DNA of 64,000 bases. It comes from Streptomyces sp. NBC_01217. GTDB lineage: Bacteria; Actinomycetota; Actinomycetes; Streptomycetales; Streptomycetaceae. Each line of letters starts with the position of its first letter. The first letter of the stretch is position 1. Of this stretch, positions 54,807 to 63,774 are shown one piece after another. Under the pieces are notes generated by a model, which saw only the letters and a list, made by a program, of their open reading frames with translations, did no database searches and was not told where the DNA came from. The DNA is taken from assembly GCF_035994185.1 (NCBI RefSeq), contig NZ_CP108538.1:1054001-1118000 (forward strand), read 5' to 3'. Made by a program: the position numbers and the translations under genes.

Positions 54807-55046
54807 TCACGGCGGCCCACCACACCATCTGCTGGTGGTGGTCGGGGCGGCGTTCGTGGTCGCGGTTGAGGCGGCGTGAGCGGGAGAGCCAGCTCAGCGT
54901 TCGCTCCACCACCCATCTGCGGGCCAGTACGACGAATCCGCGTTGTCCGTCGGACCGGCGCACGACCTCGATCCGCACCCCGTGGCGGGCGAACGCCTTC
55001 GCCAGCGCCGGACCCTGGCAGGCGCTGTCGACCCACACCAGTATTA

Positions 55047-56127
55047 GGTCCTGTACGGAGTTCAGATCACGGTTCGGGCAATCCGCAGCGCGGAACCGTG
55101 TGCGCTTGATAGGCCATCAGGTATGGCACGTGGCGATGTGACCGATGAGCAGTGGTCCCTGATTGAGCCCCACCTCCCGCTGGGAGTATCCGGACCCATA
55201 CCTGACCTGCGAAAACACTTCAACGCGACGATGTGGCGGTTCCGCACCGGCAGCCCCTGGCGAGACGTGCCTGCCGAGTACGGTCCGTGGTCGAGCGTCT
55301 ACGACCGCTTCCGTATCTGGACGCGCGAGGGCGTCTTCCAGCACCTGATGGAGACGGTCATCGGTTATGCCGCAGAACGCGGTGAGGCAGACCTGTCGCT
55401 GGTCAGCGTGGACTCTGCTACCTCCCGCGCTCACCACCACGCCGCCGGGATGGTTCTGGACGAAGAGCAGTTGGAAGCGCTGGTGGAGGCCGCAGAGTCC
55501 GAAAAGGGGGCGGGAAGAAGGGACGGGAGCCGCAATACGATCAGGACGGGGACCCGGAACGAGCCGAGCGGCAGCGGTTGCGGCGACGCCGCCGGGCCCG
55601 TTTGAAGGCTGCTGAGCTCGGTCGTTCCCGGGGCGGGCTGACCAGCAAGGTGCACTTGTCAGCCGAACGGCGCTGCCGTCCACTGTCGTTCGTCCTCACC
55701 CCCGGCCAGGCCGGTGACAGCCCGCAGTTCGCGCGGGTCGTGGACAAGATCAAGGTCCGTGGCAGGAGGGGCCGGCCCCGCACCCGCCCGGACGCGGTCG
55801 CCGAGCGACAAGGCGTACTCCTCCCGCCGCAACCGCGCCTACCTGCGCAAACGCCAAATCCGGGCGGTGATCCCGGAGAAGGCGGACCAGACGGCCAACC
55901 GCAAAAAAGGGCTCGCGCGGAGGCCGCCCCGTCAGTCACGACGCCGAGCTGTACAAGGACCGCAACACGGTCGAGCGGTGCATCAACCGGCTGCGCAACT
56001 GGCGCGGGATCGCCACCCGCTACGACAAGACTCCCGAGAGCTACCTGGCCGGACTCCACCTGTGCGGCACGATGCTGTGGCTACGCAGCATCACCCGACG
56101 AGCATGATCTGAACTCCGTACAGGACC
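55047..56127 (+). mobile_element. IS5-family element B (inserted in element A)
   Basis: 1081 bp with terminal repeats GGTCCTGTACGGAGTTCAGA (55047 on) and its complement ending 56127, flanked by TA at 55045-55046 and 56128-56129, the target duplication typical of the IS427 group. Confidence 0.92.
55123..56107 (+). pseudogene. IS5-family (IS427-type) transposase B, multiple frames
   Basis: Frame 1 (55123 on): MARGDVTDEQWSLIEPHLPL, VSVDSATSRAHHHAAG (first Asp). A shift near 55590 leads to SRGGLTSKVHLSAERRCRPL, then another to DKAYSSRRNRAYLRKRQIRA, and a third to ELYKDRNTVERCINRLRNWR (Glu) ending at 56107. The first shift may be the programmed frameshift known in IS427-type elements; two more indicate inactivation. 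Confidence 0.8.
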
Positions 56128-57034
56128 TAGCAGTCGGCCCGGCTGTTCCATGAATGCCTCCAGCAGCGCCGGGGCGGCCTTGGAGTCATGCACATCCGCT
56201 GTGGTCACGGTGACCTCCAGGAGCAGGCCCTCTGTGTCGGTCAGGATGTGGCGCTTGCGGCCGTCACATGACTTGCCGCCGTCGTATCCGCGACTGTCCT
56301 CACCGACGGTTTCGGAGGCGTCCACCGACTGACTGTCGATGATCCCCCCACTGGGCTCGGCGTTGCGGCCCGTGCGTTCCCTCGCCGAGCGTCGCAGGCG
56401 TTCGTACAGCTCACGCACGTAGTCGTAGGACCGCCAGCGGCGGAAGAAATCGTAGACCGCCCGCCAGTACGGGAAGTCGACCGGCAGAGCCGTCCACTTC
56501 ACACCGTTGTCGACGAGGTAGCGCACCGCGTCGAGCATCTCGCGATGGCAAAACGCCTCCGGGCGCCCGCCCCGCTTCAGGAGCCAGGCCGGCACCGGCA
56601 TCACGGAGCGGACCTCGGCCCACTCCGCGTCCGTCATGTCACTCGGATAGCAGCCTGCCCGCCGCCCCGCAGCGATCGAACCGAACCGGTGCACGTAGCA
56701 GTCACACCCAAGGGTGACCGCAGTGGACGCGGGCACAGCAGAGATGGTCAACTCGTCCGACAACGGGCCTCCTTGCTCGTGACCGGCCTCAACAACCACG
56801 TCACTACCAAGGGGCCCGTTTCTCTATGCCCACGACCGCACCGGCATCTCTGTCCGAATGATCACCCGCACCGCGGGCTTCGAACGAGATCCGGTTTGCC
56901 ACAACGCACTAAGCCTTGATCCACCGGCCAGCGCCTTGTGGATAGCGGCTAGGAGAACGAGGAAGTGCCTTGTGACCTGCAATGATGGGAGTTCTTGAGG
57001 CTCCACCAGGCACGATCGGCAAGGCACTTCCGAG

Positions 57035-58432
57035 ATGCAAGTTTCCCATACGTCGTCGGCGGTCTCCGCTGCGTTCGATGAACCGAATCTGATCGCGCAT
57101 GCCGGGCTCGTCCCGGTGATGTGGCTGGCCGAGCGGTGCGGTCTTTCGCGTCTGGTGGCCGAGAAGGTGAAGCTGACCGGCGCGAGCAACGGCGCGGGTG
57201 CGGCAGCGGACGCCAAGGTCACCAGCATCGTCGCGGGCATGGCCGCGGGCGCGGACAGTATCGACGACCTCCACGTCCTGCGCCATGGTGCGATGCCGGC
57301 CGTGTTCGCGGGCATTCGTGCCCCGTCCACGCTGGGCACGTTCCTGCGCTCGTTCACCCACGGTCACGCCCTCCAACTCCACGCCGTGCACCGCAGGTTC
57401 CTGACCGCGCTGGCCGCACACACCCCGCTTCTACCCGGCGCGGGCGAGAAGGCGTTCATCGATGTCGACTCCACCCACAAACGGGTCTACGGCCGTGCCA
57501 AACAGGGCGCCGAGTACGGCCGGTTCAAGGGCATCCGCACCCTCCACCCCCTCCTCGCCACGGTCTGCACGCCCGGCTCCCGGCCGGTGATCGCCACAGT
57601 GCGGATGCGTCGCGGCAAGGCAGCCGACTCCCGCGGCGCCCCGAAGTTCGTCAGCGAGGCCCTGGCCACCGCCCGGGAGGCCGGCTGCACCGGCACCCGC
57701 ATCCTGCGGGCCGACTCGCAGTTCTACAACGCCGGTGTGATCGCCGCCTGCCGCCGGGCCGGAGCCCACTTCTCGATCACCACCGGCATGAACCCCTCCA
57801 TCAAACGGGCCGTCCTGGCCATTCCCGCCGAGGCATGGCAGCAGATCACCTACCCGACCGCGGTGCCCGACCCCGAGACCGGAGAGCCCATCTCGGACGC
57901 CGAAGTCGCCGAGATACCCGCCTACACCGCCTTCGCGAGCCGCAAGAAAAGCGAGCGGGTCACCGCCCGGCTGATCGTCCGCCGGGTCCGTGACCTCGCC
58001 AAACCCGCCATCGTGGGTGAGCAGGGCGAACTGTTCCCCGTCTGGCGCTACCACCCGTTCTTCACCGACAACCCCGCCCAGACCCTCCAGGCCGAGAGGG
58101 AACACCTCCACCACGCGGTGGTCGAACAGGTCATCGCCGACAGCAAAGCCGGAGCTCTGGCCCACCTGCCCTCGGGACACTTTCACGCCAACGCCGCCTG
58201 GCTCACCCTGTGGGCCATGACCTACAACCTGCTGCGGGCCACCGGCGCGCTCACCTCCGCCTTCCATGCCAAGGCGACCACCGCCACCCTCCGCACCCAC
58301 CTGGTCCAGATTCCGGCCCGGATCGCCCGCTCCGCACGACGCATCACCCTGCACCTGCCACACAACTGGCCCTGGCAGCACGCCTGGACAAGCCTCTTCG
58401 ACACCGCCCACGACCCACCCGAACCGGCTTGA
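57035..58432 (+). CDS. IS1380-family transposase
   Basis: 465 residues, uninterrupted. DDE regions: AFIDVDSTHKRVYG (first Asp), GTRILRADSQFYNAGVIAAC (second Asp), and the Glu region HHAVVEQVIADSKAGALAHL. N-terminal HTH-like region and C-terminal basic helix (IARSARRITLHLPHNWPWQH) are present. ATG follows CTTCCGAG. Likely functional. Confidence 0.93.
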   Translation: MQVSHTSSAVSAAFDEPNLIAHAGLVPVMWLAERCGLSRLVAEKVKLTGASNGAGAAADAKVTSIVAGMAAGADSIDDLHVLRHGAMPAVFAGIRAPSTLGTFLRSFTHGHALQLHAVHRRFLTALAAHTPLLPGAGEKAFIDVDSTHKRVYGRAKQGAEYGRFKGIRTLHPLLATVCTPGSRPVIATVRMRRGKAADSRGAPKFVSEALATAREAGCTGTRILRADSQFYNAGVIAACRRAGAHFSITTGMNPSIKRAVLAIPAEAWQQITYPTAVPDPETGEPISDAEVAEIPAYTAFASRKKSERVTARLIVRRVRDLAKPAIVGEQGELFPVWRYHPFFTDNPAQTLQAEREHLHHAVVEQVIADSKAGALAHLPSGHFHANAAWLTLWAMTYNLLRATGALTSAFHAKATTATLRTHLVQIPARIARSARRITLHLPHNWPWQHAWTSLFDTAHDPPEPA

Positions 58433-58505
58433 CGACCCTGCCCACCCCGCCCGCCAGGGCCCAACCGGAACCGAACACGTGGAAACGCTGGGCAGACAGT
58501 GAGGA

Positions 58506-58604
58506 TGTCAGTGGCTTCTCCGAGGGGTCTGACTCATGGGCAGACGGACGTCGTCGGACTGTCTTGCGCTGGATCCGTCGATCCACTCGGAGAAGCCACT
58601 GACA
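58506..58604. repeat. 99-bp element bounded by a perfect 19-bp inverted repeat
   Basis: TGTCAGTGGCTTCTCCGAG (58506-58524) and its exact complement (58586-58604) enclose 61 bases. It lies between the IS1380 transposase and the IS110 element, outside both coding regions. Could be a MITE-like insertion or a structured RNA/terminator of the IS1380 element. Confidence 0.8.
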
Positions 58605-58631
58605 CGCGACCGGACGGGCATTCGTGACTTT

Positions 58632-59820
58632 ATAGGAGCTTGGTTCAAAAGCCCCATCACTGTCTTGTCCGCCCGCCCGGCCGGCGCGTGCCGCCCCCGG
58701 AACGGACTCGCAAGGACGGACACGACCAGCATGACGCACAACACCCCGCAGATCACCGGCGGAGTCGACACGCACGGCCAGACCCACCACGCCGCGGTGA
58801 TCGACTCGGTCGGACGGCACCTGGCCGACCAGGAGTTCCCCGCCACCATCCGCGGCTACCGCGACCTGCTCGACTGGATACGTTCCCACGGCACGCTCGT
58901 CGCGGTGGGGGTGGAGGGCACCGGCGCCTACGGGGCCGAGCTCGCCCGCGTGCTGACCGCCGCAGGGATCACCGTCATCGACGTAGACCGCCCAGACCGC
59001 AAGACCCGTCGGATGAAGGGCAAGTCCGATCCGATCGACGCCTATGCCGCTGCGACGGCCGTGCTGTCGGGCCGGGCCACCGGCGTCCCCAAGAGCCGGG
59101 ACGGTGGGGTCGAGGCGGTGCGGGTGCTGCGGATCGCGCGCCGCAGCGCGGTCAAGGCCCGCACCCAGGCCATGAACCAGATCCGCGGGCTGCTCGTCTC
59201 GGCGCCCGCGATGCTGCGCGAACAGGTCGCCGGCCTGGACCGTGCCGCGCTGATACGCACCCTGGCCCGGCTGCGGCCTGGCAATGACCTGTCCCGCCCG
59301 CTGGCGGCTACCCGGGCGGCACTGCGGCGGCTCGCCCGCCGTCACCAGGCCATGGACGCCGAGATCACCGAGCTGGACGCGGAGATCGGCCCGCTGGTCG
59401 AGCAGACAGCCCCCGCGCTGCTGGAGCTGTTCGGCATCGGACCCGAGACCGCGGGCCAGCTGCTGGTGTCCGCCGGGGACAACCCCGAACGCATGCGATC
59501 CGAGGGCGCATTCGCGCACCTCGCCGGGGTCGCACCGATCCCGGCCTCCTCAGGACGCACCCACCGCCACCGCCTCAACCGCGGCGGCGACCGGGCCGCC
59601 AACAACGCGCTGCACACCATCGTGCTCACCCGCATGCGCTTCGACGACCGCACCCGCGCCTACGTCGAACGCCGCACCAAGGAAGGCCTGTCCAAGAAAG
59701 ACATCATGCGCTGCCTCAAGCGATTCGTCGCCCGCGAGGTCTACCGCGCCCTGACCACCACACCCACGGAACGAACCACTCAAACCGACCTCGTTCCAGC
59801 GGCTTGACAACCATAGGAGC
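58632..59820 (+). mobile_element. IS110-family element
   Basis: No terminal inverted repeats, as expected. The direct repeat ATAGGAGC occurs at 58632-58639 and 59813-59820, which I take as the recombination core, giving about 1.18 kb. The 91-bp non-coding left end (58640-58730) is where a bridge RNA of the IS110 group would be encoded, though it is short for one. Confidence 0.75.
58731..59807 (+). CDS. IS110-family transposase (DEDD recombinase)
   Basis: 358 residues. N-terminal RuvC-like DEDD domain: GVDTHGQTHHAAVID (Asp), VGVEGTGAYG (Glu), KSDPIDAYAAA (two Asp). C-terminal transposase-20 domain: LFGIGPETAGQLL, FAHLAGVAPIPASSGRTHRH with the catalytic Ser. Start ATG after a short leader. Intact. 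Confidence 0.94.
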   Translation: MTHNTPQITGGVDTHGQTHHAAVIDSVGRHLADQEFPATIRGYRDLLDWIRSHGTLVAVGVEGTGAYGAELARVLTAAGITVIDVDRPDRKTRRMKGKSDPIDAYAAATAVLSGRATGVPKSRDGGVEAVRVLRIARRSAVKARTQAMNQIRGLLVSAPAMLREQVAGLDRAALIRTLARLRPGNDLSRPLAATRAALRRLARRHQAMDAEITELDAEIGPLVEQTAPALLELFGIGPETAGQLLVSAGDNPERMRSEGAFAHLAGVAPIPASSGRTHRHRLNRGGDRAANNALHTIVLTRMRFDDRTRAYVERRTKEGLSKKDIMRCLKRFVAREVYRALTTTPTERTTQTDLVPAA

Positions 59821-59918
59821 ATCCAGCGGATGCCACCTGCCCGCCCACAATCACCGACCCGAAAACCGGGTCAGGATCAGTCAGAAGATCACTTTCAGAC
59901 CACGTCGGTGGATCAAGG

Positions 59919-60059
59919 CTAAGGCTGCCCGTCGGTCAGCAGCCCCCGCAGATAGACCTGCCCCCACCGGCGCTGACCCTTACGCGCGAACGGCTCGAAC
60001 ACCTCCGCCGCGAACGTCTCCAACTCACCACGCACCACAGCAATCTCGTCCGGAGTCAC
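59919..60059 (-). pseudogene. IS701-family transposase N-terminal fragment
   Basis: 46 codons from GTG 60059: VTPDEIAVVRGELETFAAEV, RRWGQVYLRGLLTDGQP, the start of IS701 transposases. It ends at a TAG that coincides with the IS1380 target duplication. Confidence 0.65.
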
Positions 60060-60216
60060 ACACGCTCAACGCCACACCGGGCCCACAGGACACGCACCAC
60101 CACGACCGACCTGACCAAGCCCTAATAGCTACTTTCCCCTGAAAAAGGGTTCGGGCTGGTGGCGGGGCCGTCGCTGAAGTGCGGTGACAAGGCGTCCGTG
60201 GGCATTGGACCGTACT

Positions 60217-60410
60217 TCACCGGCTGAGGACGGCCATCCGCTGGAGGTTGTAGGCGAAGACCCCGAGCCCGGCCCAGATCTGGGCACCGGTCAGGCGACG
60301 GAGGCGGGTGTGACGGAAACCGAAGCTGCGTTTGAGGTGGCTGATGCGGGCCTCGATGCCGACTCTCCAGTTACGCATGCGCCGGAAGGACGGCCGGAGG
60401 TGACTCGTCG
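60217..60410 (-). pseudogene. Transposase C-terminal fragment (IS1182/ISNCY-like)
   Basis: RMRNWRVGIEARISHLKRSF and RLTGAQIWAGLGVFAYNLQR before the stop: the C-terminal Glu helix of IS4/IS1182-like transposases. The N-terminal part is absent; upstream sequence is the dehydrogenase terminator region. Confidence 0.65.
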
Positions 60411-60461
60411 TCGGGTTCGTAGCTACCGAGGGGGCAGGCGGGCCGTTGTCTGTCCCCATCG

Positions 60462-60517
60462 GGCGCCGTCGTGTACGGCGCCGTCGCCCCGGGCGCGACA
60501 CCCGTGTCGCGCCCGGG
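60462..60517. terminator. Tandem hairpins after dehydrogenase copy 2
   Basis: GGCGCCGT (60462-60469) with ACGGCGCC (60475-60482), and CCCGGGCGCGACA (60488-60500) with its exact complement (60505-60517). Matches the layout after copy 1, so the duplication includes the terminator. Confidence 0.75.
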
Positions 60518-60561
60518 TTGGGGAACTGGGCCGCAGCGTAGCGACGCGTGGAAGCGGGTTG

Positions 60562-61653
60562 CTACGGCACGATGACGGCCTTGAGCGTCTCGCCGCGCCC
60601 AACGGCGTCAAGGGCGTCCTGCGCCTGCTCGAGGGGGAAGCGGTGGGTGACCATCTCGGCCAGCGGGAACCGCCGGTGGTGCTTACGGACGACCTGGACC
60701 GTCTCGTAGATGTGCCGCGGCTTGGTGAGGTTCGAGCCGGTGACACTGATGTTGTGGTTGTTGAGGTAGCGCGGCTCGACCGGCGATGTGCCCGGCGTAC
60801 CCCACAGCCCGATGATGACGTACTTGCCGTTGGAGGCGACGAGCGGCAGACCCTCGGTGAACGCCGGGATCCGGCCGGCCGCCTCGATGACGACGTCGGC
60901 GCCGCGGCCGTCCGTGATCTCCTTCACCGTGGCGGCCCGCTCCTGCTCGTTGGTGCTGGTCACGTCGATCGTGGTGGTGGCCCCGAGCCGCTTGGCCATC
61001 TCGAGCCGCTGGGGCGGCGCGCCGAGGACCGTGATGCTTCCCGCGCCGGCGAGATGCGCCAGGAGCGTGGCGGCGAGGCCGACCGGCCCGGAGCCCTGCA
61101 CGACGACGTTCTGCCCGTACTGGATGCCGCCCAGCCGGTCCAGGGCGTGCAGCACCGTGGGCATGGCACAGCCGAACGCGATGAGCGCCTCCGCCGGAAC
61201 ATCGGCCGGAACCTTGAAGAACGCCGTGCGGTCCGGCAGCCAGGCGTACTGCGTGTAAGCCCCCACCGGCGGCTTGTCCGCGTGCTGGTGCAGCTGGAAC
61301 GTGACCAGGTTCGGGCACTGAGACACGTCACCCAGGATGGTGCAGGCGTAGCAGCTGTAGCACGGCCGCAGCGGCTGCCAGTAGACGAGGTCCCCCACCT
61401 GGACCGGCTCGCCGGCGGCGTCGGTGGTGACCTCCGAGCCGAGCTCCGCGATACGGCCGATGGCCTCGTGGCCGAGAACCATCGGGTTGGGAAGCTCGAT
61501 GTCACCGGACTGAAGGTGATGGTCCGTGCCGCAGACGCCAGCCATCTCGACGGACACGATCACCTCGCGGCCGGACGCAGACGGGGTGGGACGCTCCCAG
61601 ATCTCCAGGGGCGAACCCGGCTTCACCAGCACGGCACGCTTGACGTTACGCAT
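60562..61653 (-). CDS. Zinc-dependent MDR alcohol dehydrogenase family protein, copy 2
   Basis: 363 residues, same length and architecture as the protein at 50520-51611, with identical zinc ligands (GVCGTDHH, LGHEAIGRI, CYSCYACTILGDVSQC) and NAD loop QGSGPVGLAATLLA. Differences are scattered and conservative. ATG 61653 with GAAGGAGA upstream. Divergent from a TetR gene; two palindromic operators in between suggest inducible expression, unlike copy 1, which sits in an SDR/WrbA set. Confidence 0.92.
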   Translation of the reverse strand: MRNVKRAVLVKPGSPLEIWERPTPSASGREVIVSVEMAGVCGTDHHLQSGDIELPNPMVLGHEAIGRIAELGSEVTTDAAGEPVQVGDLVYWQPLRPCYSCYACTILGDVSQCPNLVTFQLHQHADKPPVGAYTQYAWLPDRTAFFKVPADVPAEALIAFGCAMPTVLHALDRLGGIQYGQNVVVQGSGPVGLAATLLAHLAGAGSITVLGAPPQRLEMAKRLGATTTIDVTSTNEQERAATVKEITDGRGADVVIEAAGRIPAFTEGLPLVASNGKYVIIGLWGTPGTSPVEPRYLNNHNISVTGSNLTKPRHIYETVQVVRKHHRRFPLAEMVTHRFPLEQAQDALDAVGRGETLKAVIVP

Positions 61654-61793
61654 GATCTGCGTCTCCTTCTTCAATTCCTGTGGGCTGCGGGGTCCGGGTC
61701 GTCCGGCGGCGCTGCTGGCCGAGCCCGGGGTCAACTGTTGTTGGCGGAGTCTCCATCGACCCAGCGGGTCTGGCTGGCGACGAAGCACCTATT

Positions 61794-61844
61794 CGGATAG
61801 CTATCCGCTTTATCTTTCGCGAGCATAACCGGATAGCCATCCGG
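61794..61844. promoter_or_regulatory. Two TetR operators between dehydrogenase and regulator
   Basis: CGGATAGCTATCCG (61794-61807) is a perfect 14-bp palindrome. CCGGATAGCCATCCGG (61829-61844) matches it with one mismatch pair at the centre. They start 35 bp apart, one near each divergent promoter. Confidence 0.75.
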
Positions 61845-61873
61845 ATGGCAAGGATTCCGGTAGCCTTGGCGGC

Positions 61874-62491
61874 ATGGGAGACGAACGCCACAGGGACGGC
61901 ATCGAAATCGTGGCTGCTGGCCAACCGCCGGCAGAGCGCGCGGACGCCGCGCGCAATCGCCAGCGCATCCTTGACGCGGCGGAGCAACTGCTGTCCGAAC
62001 ACGGCCCCGAGGCCGTCACGATGAACAGCGTGGCGCAGGTGGCCGGAATCGGCGTTGGAACGGTCTATCGCCGATTCGGCGATCTGACCCAGCTGCTCCT
62101 CGCCCTTGTGGACCACCGCGAGCGACAGTTCCAGCAGACCTTCCTCAGCGGCCCCGCGCCGCTGGGCCCCGGCGCCCCGCCCGGCGACCGTTTGCGCGCG
62201 TTCTTCCACGCACTCACCGACCACGTCGCGGAGCACCAGACGGTCATGCTCGCCGCAGAAACCGTCTCACCCCTCGCGCGCTACACCACCGGCCCATACC
62301 TGGCCTGGCACCTGCACGTGTCGATGCTGGTACGCCAGATCCGGCCCGACGCCGACGCCGCGGTCCTGGCCGACCTCCTGCTCTCCCTCTCCTCGCCGAG
62401 TCTGATCCGGCACCTCACAGCCAGGCGAGGCACTACACCGGAGCAGATCAAGACGAGCATCGATCAACTACTCAAGATGCCGTCACGGTAG
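61874..62491 (+). CDS. TetR family transcriptional regulator
   Basis: 205 residues. HTH at about 27-72: NRQRILDAAEQLLSEHGPEA, NSVAQVAGIGVGTVYRRFGD. C-terminal domain resembles regulators with a TetR_C_33-like fold. Divergent from the zinc dehydrogenase, with twin palindromes in between, so it most likely represses both itself and the dehydrogenase. ATG 61874. Confidence 0.9.
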   Translation: MGDERHRDGIEIVAAGQPPAERADAARNRQRILDAAEQLLSEHGPEAVTMNSVAQVAGIGVGTVYRRFGDLTQLLLALVDHRERQFQQTFLSGPAPLGPGAPPGDRLRAFFHALTDHVAEHQTVMLAAETVSPLARYTTGPYLAWHLHVSMLVRQIRPDADAAVLADLLLSLSSPSLIRHLTARRGTTPEQIKTSIDQLLKMPSR

Positions 62492-62599
62492 GTACGCGAG
62501 AGCGGGCCGAACCCACGCACGCGCCACTCGGCCACACCGCGTGCCCGTCGATCAACGTTGTGGCGAGTGAGAGCCCGGCGCGATACGCACAGCGACGCC

Positions 62600-63303
62600 T
62601 GCGACGCCGCCCCAGCTCTATTCCGGCGAGGCGTCACACCGCACCAAGACACACGCCAACACGCTGCACGAGAAGATCGCCGGAGGGTCATCCACTACGG
62701 GCCCGCGCCTGCTGCGGACCAGGCCAGCGGTGGTTTGTTGACGGTGGGTCAGGGCAGCGACCACCGCCCGGCAGCCGAAGCCCGCCTCCTTCCCACGGCC
62801 CGCGAGAGCAGCGGCCAGCTGCGGTTTCGTGCGGAACGCCGGATCGGACCGGCCACAGGCGAAGTGATGGGCAGGGGTGTAAGGAGTCGCGTGCAGCGGG
62901 TAGTACCGCTGCCATCGGTCCACACCGTGGTCACCCTGACGATGCCGTTGTCCGTCTTGCCTGCCCACATGCGCGGTCGCCGTGCCGTCCTTGCGGTCCC
63001 CGGAGCCGTCGCCTGCTCCTCGCGCAGCAGCTCAAGCCGCCGGTCGTTGACCTGCTCGTCCTCCCAGGGGGATTCGGACAGGAAGAACTGCAGCCGCTGC
63101 ACCCCCGACATACCCGCACCCGCCACCGGCTCCGCCCCTGCCAGGCAGGTGATGGTCTTGTTTCGCTCCCGCGGCGCCAGCAATCCGGTCAGATACTCAC
63201 GAAAACCCCGCCGCTGTGCCAAGCTGAAGAAGAGGTCGTCGAACCGGGCCGCGTACTTCTCCAACGGCCCCAGCGCACGCGGACACGGACGGCGAGCGGT
63301 CAT
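62600..63303 (-). pseudogene. IS701-family transposase, frameshifted
   Basis: ATG 63303: RALGPLEKYAARFDDLFFSL, RRGFREYLTGLLAPRERNKT, VAGAGMSGVQRLQFFLSESP. Then frameshifts; GKTDNGIVRVTTVWTDGS, YYPLHATPYTPAHHF and FRTKPQLAAALAGRGKEAGF remain recognisable. The catalytic C-terminus is missing. Confidence 0.8.
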
Positions 63304-63540
63304 CTTCTGCCCCCTGCAAGGGAGTCGACTCCTACCACCGACGTACGACCAACCTGACCCGACGTCAACCCGTGCCACCGCCGGAATTAACGAACTACCG
63401 GTAGTCGACAACCCATCTACCAGGAGCTTCACCTCTTCCCGCACACAGCCCACCGCCCAGGGCGGCGTCGTTCAGCGAGTCTGTCCGGTTTGGTCACATG
63501 ATGCCGAGAGTGGCGAGCAGTCGCATGGCGTCGCGTGCGT

Positions 63541-63690
63541 GGTGGCGGAGGCCGGCGCCCTGACCCGGACCGCCGAGATCATCGTGGCGGGTGTCACCCA
63601 AACCATCGCCTCGGACACCTCCACCCGCGACCTCGGCGGCTCGGCCTCCACTACGGAGTTCACCGCCTCCGTCGTCAAAGCCATCGAATT
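63541..63690 (+). pseudogene. Isopropylmalate/tartrate dehydrogenase-like C-terminal remnant
   Basis: AEIIVAGVTQTIASDTSTRD and LGGSASTTEFTASVVKAI match the end of the isocitrate/isopropylmalate dehydrogenase family (…TPDLGGTASTTEFTDAV). No upstream part is present. Confidence 0.55.
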
Positions 63691-63774
63691 CGGCGCCGAC
63701 CGCGGAACTGAATCGCCCGGCCCGAGCTCGACCACGATGCGCCCCTCAACCGGACACGAGCCCGCCGACGCCCG

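Larger units (their letters stand above)
54724..56763 (-). pseudogene. IS5-family transposase A, split by element B
   Basis: N-terminal part (56763 to 56128): YPSDMTDAEWAEVRSVMPVP, then IIDSQSVDASETVG (first catalytic Asp), ending EQPGRLL. C-terminal part (55046 to 54724): ILVWVDSACQGPALAKAFAR (second Asp), RWVVERTLSWLSRSRRL (Glu). Removing the inner element with one copy of its TA duplication joins the halves in frame (GRLLILVWVD). TTG start with GGAGG upstream. Intact before the second insertion. Confidence 0.88.
54121..56909 (-). mobile_element. IS5-like element A with passenger gene, interrupted by element B
   Basis: Perfect 15-bp terminal inverted repeats GTGCGTTGTGGCAAA (54121-54135) and its complement (56895-56909), flanked by TAA on both sides. 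Without the inner element and its TA duplication it is about 1.7 kb. It holds a transposase on the minus strand and a convergent passenger gene on the plus strand. Inserted into the CTAAG target duplication of the neighbouring IS1380 element. Confidence 0.85.
56914..59918 (+). mobile_element. IS1380-family element 2, carrying an IS110 insertion
   Basis: Terminal repeats CCTTGATCCACCG (56914 on) and CGGTGGATCAAGG (ending 59918). A 5-bp duplication CTAAG flanks it (56909-56913 and 59919-59923). Without the IS110 element it is about 1.8 kb. The transposase is intact. Confidence 0.85.

Noticed and set aside
54121..56909. Interpretation of the passenger gene as part of the transposase
   Set aside because: It is on the opposite strand with its own start and ribosome site and has no DDE motif.
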